Source: Brugia malayi (Eukaryota > Nematoda > Chromadorea > Rhabditida > Onchocercidae). Taken from it: a stretch of 64,000 bases of DNA. Location of the stretch: NCBI RefSeq assembly GCF_000002995.4, contig NW_025062478.1, positions 4,936,001 through 5,000,000 of the forward strand. The letters are read 5' to 3'. How positions within the stretch are numbered: the stretch's first letter is position 1; every line of letters starts with the position of its first letter. A model generated the notes under the pieces. The model was not told the origin of the DNA. It worked only from the letters and a program-made list of their open reading frames with translations, and searched no databases. Position numbers and translations under genes: made by a program. Shown piece by piece: positions 26,711 through 36,606 of this stretch.

Positions 26711-29379
26711 ATGGAAGTTGTTTACAATGTTCTAACCATTTCAAATAAGCATTTTAATTAGGTTGAATTCCGAAAATATCTTGGAAGGTAACTGTATAAT
26801 TTTGAACATCAGTGATAATGATTTATTATCTTATTTATAACTTTCTAAGTTAAATTTAAGATTTATTGCTTTTAATCCAAATATTTACATTCTTATTCTA
26901 ACCGTATCGAAATTTACATTTTTTGAACCATTTAAGTTAGCATTAGCAATACGCATGATGATTCCATGAAATTTTCGATTGATCTTAAATCAGATTACAA
27001 TAGATCGGGATGATTTTCAAATCATTTTTCCTATACAAATATGGTCGATTGTCTGTGAAAGCGGAGTGTTTCATGCAAAATTGATTATTTCTGGAAACAA
27101 ATATTTCTTTATTAAAAAATATTCATACATTTTGTCAGTTTGAAACAATGTAATCAGATCATTCTTGTTTAATGCGTTATAATGTTAAGCGATACTTGAC
27201 AGTAATATGAACAGTTTATTTTTTCGATGTATAAATTTTTTTTTTTTTTGCTGATCAATATCATTTTTTGTGAAATTCTCAATTTCAACTTAAATTATTC
27301 ATGACTTCATAGCACTTTAAAAAGAAAATTTTAGAAAATTGTTCTCATGTTCATTTTAGAAATTTTTTTCATCACCCATCTTGTAATGAAAGATTTGCAG
27401 CAAAACTGCCACCGTAGTATCATTTCAAGATCCATTCATAAGCAGTTCGATTTCTTGAAAGAACCAAAATATTGATTTTATCATTTCCGATACAGCACTG
27501 GCATACAATGATTATTGATATGTGATACTATTACTCTCATACATTTTCAACTAAACAATAATTTAGTAAACGAAACAAACTGTACAACCAAGCAAAATTT
27601 TCAGTGATACAATGAGATAGGAAGAAATTCCCTTACACAACTATTTACTTCCTTCCCATTTTCAGGAATCCAAGAAGATCTTAAAGCAACAAAATTTACA
27701 AATCTTGATGAATTAAGATTGAATTAATAAGTAGAATCAATTGAAATTTCAACAACTGATTAACTGAAACATTAATAATTGCAATGAAACACTGTTCAAC
27801 ACTAAATGTTGTCCGATCTACTTTAATTAGAGAAGATATTTTTTCGTTTCAAAGAAATTTCATTTTGAGGTGGTCGAAGCTGAACTCTCACTTATCATTA
27901 AAGAATCAAATGTTCTCTTAATTGTAAATAATACTTTAACAATTATTCAAAACTATCATTGCTTTGCTTTGCATTTATCTTAAAAAGTTTTGTCTTTTTC
28001 TAAAAGTAATTTATGTTAAATTATTTGAAAATGAAAATTTTGAATTTCGATTTGTTTCAAATTAATAAACAAAATTAAAAATTTGCGAAAATTAAGAATT
28101 TGTTAAATAAACGCTGAATAACTACATAAGGTTCCAATACTCGCAGACCTAAATGGAGAAGATGCCTCATTGTTTATATTGCCGTAATTATTGTATTTAC
28201 ATTTACATAATTATAGCTATTTATATTTCCAATATATTTTAATAAATTGATCCGATTAATTTAGTTCTGCTTCAGAAACTCACCAAATGAATTTATCTAT
28301 TTGCAAAAAATGTGCATGTTTGCGAGAGAGTTTAAAACATAAATTTAGCGCCCAATCTCATCTGATATTTTGATCTGAAAATTGTAGCATTATCGAAGTA
28401 AACAAAACAATTGGACACAAACAAGGCATTAGTAGTCAATAAATGCTAATTTTGATGCCGACACCAGCTGTGAAATAATCCGTTCAAAAGCTGAAATGAC
28501 AAATTTTTATAAAATCTTTATATTATTTCAAAGACTGTTCCAATTCGGATATAGTGCAATGATTTCAAAATCATTTTCGGTTTTTGTAGCAAGTAATTGA
28601 ATTTCGACTTATTCTGATACTTTATTTTTTACTCATCTACTGCTTAAATCATTATGTTTCATACAGATAATATATTAAAGATCATCAATTGAATATATAG
28701 TTACAAATTATATTATTGGATAAGCAGAGATATGAATATACAATATTGCTTTATCATATGGTGAAAATGTTCAAGATTTTACTGCACGGAATTTTGAAAC
28801 ATATTGCTGGGAAGCAAAAATCAATTACATAAGTTTAGATTTTTTGGAAATGTGATGTTAAAATAACACTTCAAAGCAAACAATTCAAATTTATCTGTTT
28901 CAAGAAATTTAAATCACTGAAATCAAATTATTAGTGAAATTTAGAAATATTTCCAAAGATTGCAAGGTATCTATAGCATACCTCGTAATCAGTGGTAGCA
29001 CATATAATTTTTTGACTTCAATCTCCGAACGGATTATTTCTCAAACTGCATAGCAATTACCAAAATTAAAAATTATTATTATAAATACGTTTCTATATTC
29101 AAGAAACTGGGCGCTAAAATAACATTCAAAATGATCAACAATAATTAACATGGATAATTTTTGCAATTGGTAAATTCGTTATGATAATTTTTGAGACAGC
29201 GATTGAATTAATCGGATCAATAGTTTTATCAGAATATAATACTTTTCGAAAATATAAACAACAACTTGATATAAATCTCATACACAAATATTCTGATCAT
29301 TTATATTGTGAGTCTATATATTAACTTTTCCATATATATCAAACTTAACAAATTAAAAATTAATCGAAATATAGACGGC

Positions 29380-30265
29380 ATGTTCTTTTCACTATTCTTG
29401 GCAATCATAATTGGAATTTTGTCAACAGTTATATTGGGCCAAAACGGTAAGTTTAGTTTGAATATACTATGATATTGCCGACTTTCTTATCATTAAGCAG
29501 TAAATAACTGATGAATTAATTATACGGTTAGTACTTCTCAGGATATATATGTGTATAGAATAAGAATGTAAATATTTGGATTGAAAGCAATAAATCGTAG
29601 ATTTAACTTCGAAGTTATAAATAAGATAATAAATCATTATCACTGATCTTCAAAATTATAGTTACCCTCCAAAATATTTTCGGAATTCAACCTAATCAAA
29701 ATGCTTATCTATAAATTTTTGACAAGTTCATAAAATACAAATGATTTGCAGGAACTCCTACACCAACAAACGCGTCAACAGCTTCTCCCGTGTCAACAGC
29801 TTCTCCTGTGTCAACAGCTTCTCCCGTGTCAACAGCTTCTCCCGTGTCAACAGCTTTTCCTCCGTCAATAGGTTCTCCTGTGTCAACAGCTCCTCCCTTC
29901 CCAATGGTGACAACAGCTTCAACTTCTGATTTAATGCAAGAATTAAAAACATCGATGATCAGTAGTACAGTTTCAAGTCCTGAAAATTTTTTCGTTTGCT
30001 GGAAGCTTTTATCATGTCCGTGGCATCCGCACCAACACTGCCATTGTCCGCCTTACGCACATATTTGTTATGGGCCCTATACGAAGCTAGTTTGTCCGAA
30101 AGGAATTCAGTAAGTCTTTAATTATTGCACTTCGAACCTAGTTGGACTCTCTGAAATAACAGCTAATAATACTTACTTTATAATTTTAACAGCTATTAAT
30201 ATTTATTTTATAATACTTATGTCATTTTCAGCAATGGAGGAGAGGTCGGCAGTAATCTGTGGTGA
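29380..30265 (+). CDS. Secreted Ser/Thr/Pro-repeat, six-cysteine protein (152 aa)
   Basis: Three exons (29380-29446, 29752-30109, 30232-30265) join in phase and encode 152 aa. The start follows an ATATAG acceptor by 5 nt. Residues 1-21 (MFFSLFLAIIIGILSTVILG and on) form a clear signal peptide. Residues of about 30-70 are six copies of an 18-bp unit (29775-29882) encoding STASPV-type hexapeptides, probably O-glycosylated. All six cysteines fall in the C-terminal third: C105, C111, C119, C121, C128 and C137 (spacing C-x5-C-x7-C-x-C-x6-C-x8-C). This segment is rich in His and aromatic residues (WHPHQHCHC), and three disulphides are likely. No known domain is recognised, and the ShK spacing does not fit. 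The gene lies in the unpaired right part of the palindrome. Confidence 0.8.
29775..29897 (+). repeat. 18-bp coding minisatellite
   Basis: Six tandem copies of TCAACAGCTTCTCCYGTG plus a partial one, inside exon 2 of the secreted-protein gene. The first four copies are nearly identical and the last two have diverged, so copy number probably varies between isolates. Confidence 0.92.
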
Positions 30266-30929
30266 TGATTTTAAATGCCTCGTGAAACAGTTTAATTTGA
30301 AATTGAATTTGCTGTAATGATTAAGAACTTTTCATTTCATTCAATGGATATTTAAACCGATGCATTAGCGGATAAGTGAACATTTGAAGAACAGTGGGAT
30401 AAATAGCTACCATTAAGCATATGCTGTCTAGCATTCATTATTATCACTAACAACTTCAACCAATTTAAAAATAAAATTTCTTTGAAACGAAAAAATATCT
30501 TCTCTAATTAAAGTAGATCGGACAACATTTAGTGTTGAACAGTATTTCATTGCAATTATTAATGTTTCAGTTAATCAGTTATTGAAATTTCAATTGAAAT
30601 ATTTAAAGCGACTTGCAATGTAAATCGAGGCGAGAAATAACTGCTTACTTCTACTTATTAATTCAATCTTAATTCATCAAGATTTGTAAATTTTGTTGCT
30701 TTAAGATCTTCTTGGATTCCTGAAAATGGGAAGGAAGTAAATAGTTGTGTAAGGGAATTTCTTCCTATCTCATTGTATCACTGAAAATTTTGCTTGGTTG
30801 TACAGTTTGTTTCGTTTACTAAATTATTGTTTAGTTGAAAATGTATGAGAGTAATAGTATCACATATCAATAATCATTGTATGCCAGTGCTGTATCGGAA
30901 ATGATAAAATCAGTATTTTGGTTCTTTCA

Positions 30930-31926
30930 TGTCACTAAACTGTAATGATGCGTATTGATGTGCCAAAGCTGAAATAAATAAAAATTATGTTTATAAAGGT
31001 TGTAAAAATTGCATTTATCTTTCAATGAATTGCTCAACTTTTCACAGAACACACCATATTAATTCATATCACTATTAACAAAACATGTAAGTAATGGATG
31101 TGTAAGAGAAATGTGTACTTCAAAGTTCTCTTTCTAATTAATAATACAGAGACATTTGATCTGTCTGTTAACAATAAGAATAATCTACAAGGAGTTGATT
31201 CTAATTTCGGTTACTAGATCACTATCACTTCCTTGATATATTTACATCTTTTAATCATCTCAAATAGGAATTCCCAAATTCCGTGAACATAGTGCTTGCA
31301 GGTATGACATTCGGAAATGCAAAAACGTGCTAATAAAATTCAAAATGCCCCTTCTTTTATGAAACATTGTTGTGCACTGGATGGATTGCAAAGTATTGCA
31401 TTGTGTGCTGTAAACAACAGCTACGGCCGTATGTTCTTCGGCTTCTGATCTTTTGTTTCTTGTTCGGAGTGCTCGGTGTGGTATTGTCCGTGGCTGTCGT
31501 AGTGTAGTCGCACGTCTGCGTCACATAACCTTGTGGGTATTAATTCAACGCATTTCTTCCTTATCTTACTTGTTTCATTTATCTGTGTTACGGTAATTCA
31601 CGTATTTGATACTATGTTACTTATGCCATTTGGCTAGCTGCACCATGCTTCAGTTGCAGAACTGGTTATTATGTTTGTTATGGGTATTTCAAAATTATGT
31701 GGTTGAATATACTCTTCGTAGATTCTTGTTTTCAGATTGCTTACTCACTGAATCAAATTACTTACTCGTCATTGAATACATAAGATTTTAATAATGATAC
31801 ATAAGACATCATTGAATACATAAGAGTTGCTTAATCTTTATTATTGCTTGTCAATCACGTCATGCTTTGTGCGTTTTATGGTAAAAAATTTTGATTGAAA
31901 ATTCAGGTACTTCTTGGAGAAAGGAA
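30930..31926. other. Intergenic; probable promoter region of V-ATPase E
   Basis: No gene supported. A locally GC-richer stretch (about 31370-31530) contrasts with its flanks and may be promoter sequence for the downstream gene. A TTCAG acceptor at 31905, 21 nt before the ATG, is the likely leader trans-splice or 5' UTR splice site. No CACGTG E-box was seen. Confidence 0.45.
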
Positions 31927-33578
31927 ATGGGGCTCTCAGATAATGATGTGCAGAAGCAACTACGACATATGATCGCATTCATTGAGCAAGAAGCGATTGA
32001 AAAAGCAGAAGAAGTTGACGCAAAAGCGGAAGAGGAATTTAATATTGAAAAGGTAAAAACTATGACATCTTTTTTTTATGATTTAATCGAAATGCGAAAA
32101 TAAATTAAATATTAAGAAGTTCTAAATCCTTCTTTTTTCGGCTTGATTATTCAAAGTATAAAGCGTATTGTCGTTGTTATGCCGCAATAAAGTGGTTTGA
32201 TGTTTGATTGATTATGGATGTTTCATTATAAGATACATGTCTCGTTTGAGCAATAGTCATACGAGTAATCATTCTATGAAAATAGCGTGTGATTATAAAA
32301 TGATTATTTGAACAAATTCGGTTTAAAATTTTCCATTTATACGTAGTTTCTAGGGCCGCCTTGTTCAACAACAGCGAACAAAGATTTTGGAGTACTATGA
32401 CAAGAAAGAGAAGCAGGTGGAACTGCAAAGAAAAATTCAGAGTTCGAACATGCTCAATCAGGGACGCCTAAAGTGCTTAAAAGTAAGAATGCAATTTGGT
32501 CTTTTTGGCTTTTGGTTATAACATATTCCAGGAAATAATTGGAGAAGTTATTCTGAGAAGTATTAAATAAAGTATATTATTTTGTTTGGAGTATGGACGG
32601 AAATGGTTGCCATTTACATTATGATATTATCACCGCATTTAATATTTTCATTTACAGGCACGCGAAGATCATCTGAATAAAGTTATTGAAGAGGCGCGCT
32701 TGAATTTAAGTCGAATTTCTGGGGACTCCACTAAATATCCATCAATCTTAAAAGGCTTAATTCTGCAGGTATTTTTGTTTTTCTCAAATACAATTTGATT
32801 TAGAATTTTTGCTTGTGAATCATCGAAATAGTATTCTAACTTTTGTAGGCATTATTCCAATTGTTGGAAACAGAAGTTACATTACGCTGCCGCAAAAAAG
32901 ATGAACTATCAGTGCAAAAACTTTTGCCGGAATGTCTCGACGAACTTGAGCAACAGTGGGGTGAACGCACAAAGGTTTTTTTTTTTTTTCTCTATATTGA
33001 TTTATGAAGAATAGTGATCTTATTTGTTCCTGTTTTTCTTAAGCATGCAAATATATCTTTCTTATTGTGTGTTTTATTGTGTTTAAAGTTATCAGGGTTT
33101 TAAGGAGTATAATGTTTCAATCTCTTTTGCTTTGCAAAGGGTATTGTACGTCCTCTTTAGGTGAGAATTGACACGAGCGAATATTTGCCGGATGAAAGTG
33201 CTGGTGGAGTAGAACTTTCAGCGAAAAATGGTAAGATAAAAGTTTCGTCGACATTGGAATCTCGTCTAGAATTGATTGCTGCTCAGGTAAGTCAATATTT
33301 TCGGAGCAGAAGAATAGATTCAACTCCATGGCATTGTAAAGATGGATTTATATAATGCATAGTAACGCCCGAACTTTCTATTTCTTTTAGTTTCATATTA
33401 GTGTCGTTTTGTAGCTTAATATAACCATATTTTGGATAATTGAAATATATTTAAATCATAATCTTTAAACTTTTTAATCGCTGTAGTTTTGTCTAATGGA
33501 GAAAAATTATTGCAGATTATACCTCAAATTCGTGTAGCTTTGTTTGGTGAGAATCCAAATAGAAGATTCTTTGACTGA
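31927..33578 (+). CDS. vha-8: V-type H+-ATPase subunit E
   Basis: Six exons (31927-32052, 32354-32482, 32658-32768, 32849-32974, 33161-33286, 33516-33578), all in phase 0, encode 226 aa, the usual length for animal subunit E. The N-terminal half is a long charged helix (starting [20 protein letters not shown] and rich in Glu/Lys/Ala). The C-terminal half is the globular head-binding domain, ending [18 protein letters not shown]. Subunit E forms the peripheral stalk with subunit G. The stalk holds the V1 head static while protons are pumped into lysosomes and other compartments. The gene sits upstream of RPB9 and LAMTOR2 on the same strand. Start choice: first in-frame ATG at the family's conserved N-terminus, close behind a splice acceptor. 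Confidence 0.97.
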
Positions 33579-34326
33579 AGCATTCGATGTGCAGAACTGA
33601 CAAAAGTGAGAATGTTGGCACTTTCCTTAATATTCAAAATGTTCCCTGTGATAGTTTGTGATTATTTTCCACTGTTTAAACACTCGTGATTATCATATTG
33701 TGTAGCCGTTATTGATTTCCTATCTTATCATCAGCAGAATGGTTGTAGTATATGTTAATTCCACGTCGAGATATGCCGTGCTTCATATATTAGTTGTGTA
33801 TAAGTGAAAAGAATTTCTTTTATATGCTATAAAATGAAAACGTAGTGTAGCTTGGAGGAGAACACCGTATCAGGCACTTCTTCATTGATATGCTGCTACT
33901 GGATCTTTTATTTGTTGCTGACAAGCTTATCATCATTTAAAATCATTCATTTAATCTTTTTAATCATGTCCAGTCATTGTAATTCATAGCATTATTAGTG
34001 TTATATAAGTCAGAGTGAGGCTGGTGGTAAAGACAGTGTTTCCTTTTCGCTGTTACTTTCCTTCTTTGTCGAAATATTTCAAACATCGAAATGAAATACT
34101 TGTAAGTACTTGTAATAAGCAGAAGAATGAATGTTGGGTTTTGAAAGTAATTGTAAGGAATTAGTTACGCAATTCGCGTTGTGCTTGACTGCATTAGTTA
34201 GGCACTTTATTTTGAACTAGATAAAACAGATTTAGAATAAACAACTGAAGAAATCAAAATTGGAAGAAAAAAATTGTGAAAGTGCGAGTTCTAACCTGGG
34301 TATTGCGTATACCATAAATTTGAAGT

Positions 34327-35113
34327 ATGACCTCGGAGCCTGGATTTGTCGGTATAAAGTTTTGTCCGGAATGGTAAGTTCTTTATCTGGATTTTAAATG
34401 GATTAAGAGGTGGAAGTTTGATTGTGGGGCAAATATTTGCATCCAATTGCAATGAATAATAAGCTCACTTTGAATTTGAGTATCCGAAGCAATGCATCTA
34501 TATTATTTGATGACTTATGCCTTATTTGATGAAATTTATTTCAGCAATAATATGTTATATCCAAAAGAGGACAAAGAGAATAGGCAGTTGTTATATGCAT
34601 GTCGGAATTGTGATCATAAACAGCTTTCCGAGAATCCTTGCATTTATGTCAACAAATTAATGCATGAAGTGGAGTAAGTTTCAGTCTGGACTTAATATTG
34701 TGTTTTATTGTTAGTAAGATGTTAGCTTTGAAAAATCAGATTTGATTCACATATCTCCTCACTTATCTGATATTTACTTATGCATTCTTTTATTTTTAAT
34801 CATTTTGAGTGAATTAACTCAAATTGTGGCTGATGTTGTGCATGATCCAACATTACCGAAAACCGAGGATCATCCCTGTCCAATGTGTCGGGGAAGAGAA
34901 GCTGTATTTTTCCAGGCCCAATCTAGGAGAGCTGAAGTATGTTTCGATTAGTTTTTTTTTTTTTTTTTTTTCACATATTCATATGCTTTTTTTAGTCATA
35001 ACTTCAATTACATTTTGGTTGGAATTTGTCACCAGGAAAGTTCTTTTTAGGAAGAGATGAGATTGTATTATGTTTGCATGAATCCAACTTGCGCACATCG
35101 ATGGACTGACTGA
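34327..35113 (+). CDS. rpb-9: DNA-directed RNA polymerase II subunit RPB9
   Basis: Four exons (34327-34373, 34545-34673, 34810-34936, 35051-35113) join in phase to give 121 aa. Two zinc ribbons are visible. The first has C13-x2-C16 and C35-x2-C38; the second has C82-x2-C85 and C110-x4-C115 in the TFIIS-like C-terminal half, which also carries [16 protein letters not shown]9 acts in start-site selection, transcript cleavage with TFIIS, and fidelity. The length is near the metazoan norm of about 125 aa. The gene starts 748 bp after the V-ATPase E stop codon, and 600 bp separate it from LAMTOR2, all on one strand. Confidence 0.97.
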
Positions 35114-35713
35114 AATTACAGTCAATTATACAGTGGTCGCCATTGTTATAAACTCCTGCAGTCGTTTCGTATTGGATTCAAGATTTCTATTTCTAACATT
35201 TTTATAATGTTGATTACATAGTAGTTGATTGGCTTTTACGATTGTTATTACATTACATATCATCACTTTTCATTTCTTGTTTCTGAAATGTAGAATTTAG
35301 GTATAAGACACACAGTTCATTGAAAAATTTAGTGATACTGATATTAGATGTGGATACTTCACACTTTTTTCCTGAATTTTTCGCATTTATTTATTTGTAT
35401 TAATTTCCGGTTTTTGTATATTGCGTTTATTGAAATATAAAATATCATGTTTATATTTTGGCTCCTTACTAGTTGATTCGCGATTGGCTATATTTATTTT
35501 CCTTTCATCTGAAATAAAGTGGAAGAAAAAAATAGATAACTGTGGGTGTGACTTTCAGAAGCACTTAGAACCATAACAGAATGTAGTTCCAAGTTTTCTT
35601 CGAATGGTCGTGTTAAAAAAAGTGATGTAACTAATCAAAAAATGCAGAAAACGTTTCTGATACAAACTTAATTCATAAATCATGCAGCTGGCGGTTAGAC
35701 TTGAATCGAAGTG

Positions 35714-36606
35714 ATGTTGAAACCAAAAGCATTAACCGAAGTACTTGGACAGGTGAATACGCCAAACACGAAAAGTGGTGCTCTCCTGCTGAATCGTGAA
35801 GGTAATTGATTTGAAAAGTACTTTTTGTTTGGGCAGTATGTAATTGAAAACAAGTGAGTAATGAAAGCATAATGAAAATGACAATAAAGATATAAGATTA
35901 TATGTTTAGGTTGATGAATTTGCTTCTTTTTTAATAGAGATGTTGATATGCACTACCAGTTCCAGGTTTACTGCTAGCCTACAGTGGTTATGATAGTGTT
36001 GGAGGAAATGATGCAAATGCAACCGTATCTGCTGCTTTGATTTCCAATATTTGGGAAACTTTCGAGAGACAAGGTTTTTTTTTCTAATAGTTGCAAATTT
36101 CAATTAGAAATTTTTCCTTAAATAATTGGACGTGATGACTGAACAAGCTAATTATATTTATGTAACAACTTATAATGATAAATCGCTTCTTTCCATTTTA
36201 TTTCATTGTGCGGTTCAATTTTACTAGTCTTTGGGATTTTATCTTACGTTTTTTGCATTTGTTGTTCGGTAAACCTTAGATTCTCCTCTATTACAAATAA
36301 ATGGTATGAAAACTACGCATTCAGGAGGAGTGATAGAATACCGTGGAATCAAACAAGTGAATAGTGAGGAAACTAGTGCGTTATGCACTGTATTTAATGT
36401 CATACTATTTTCTAGGAGTCAGAGAAAATTTAACGGAAATGTTGCTAGAATGTGAAAATGGGGTGATTGCCGTCACACGTATAGCCAACATGCTTCTAGC
36501 AATAAAAGTAGGGAGTGAAGTACCACTTGGCCTGCTTAGGGCAAAACTTCGTGCACTTGCCGAGTACCTTTATACACCACTAACTGTTGTTTCTTCTAAA
36601 GATTGA
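35714..36606 (+). CDS. lmtr-2: Ragulator subunit LAMTOR2 (roadblock/LC7 fold)
   Basis: Four exons (35714-35801, 35966-36073, 36325-36363, 36416-36606) are phase-consistent and encode 141 aa. The N-terminus MLKPKALTEVLGQVNT, the core LLLAYSGY, the helix containing SNIW, and the C-terminal ECENGVIAVTRIANMLLAIK match the roadblock-type LAMTOR2/p14 family. LAMTOR2 pairs with LAMTOR3 in Ragulator. Ragulator anchors Rag GTPases, and so mTORC1, to the lysosome and contacts the V-ATPase. The protein is about 16 residues longer than the human one, mostly in a loop encoded by the 39-nt third exon. The last intron is only 52 nt. Confidence 0.95.

Larger units (their letters stand above)
27456..30929. 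repeat. Large palindrome with near-identical outer arms
   Basis: The left arm 27456-27860 (405 bp) equals the reverse complement of 30474-30929 (456 bp) with about 3 mismatches plus one 51-bp segment (30598-30648) present only on the right. Inside these arms weaker inverted similarity continues in the same order. Examples are TTGATCCGATTAATT (near 28247, against 29216 reversed), TTTAGCGCCCA (28350 against 29115) and GAAATAATCCGTTC (28473 against 29030). The inner sections are roughly 70% similar. About 0.9 kb holding the secreted-protein gene lies in the right half without a counterpart on the left. No transposase gene and no obvious target-site duplication were found. Confidence 0.88.

Noticed and set aside
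27456..30929. Autonomous DNA transposon
   Set aside because: No transposase-like frame lies between the arms, and no target-site duplication was seen at 27456 or 30929.
31846..31870. Possible TFEB/HLH-30 (CLEAR) site upstream of V-ATPase E
   Set aside because: The sequence reads TCACGTCA, not the CACGTG core that such sites need.
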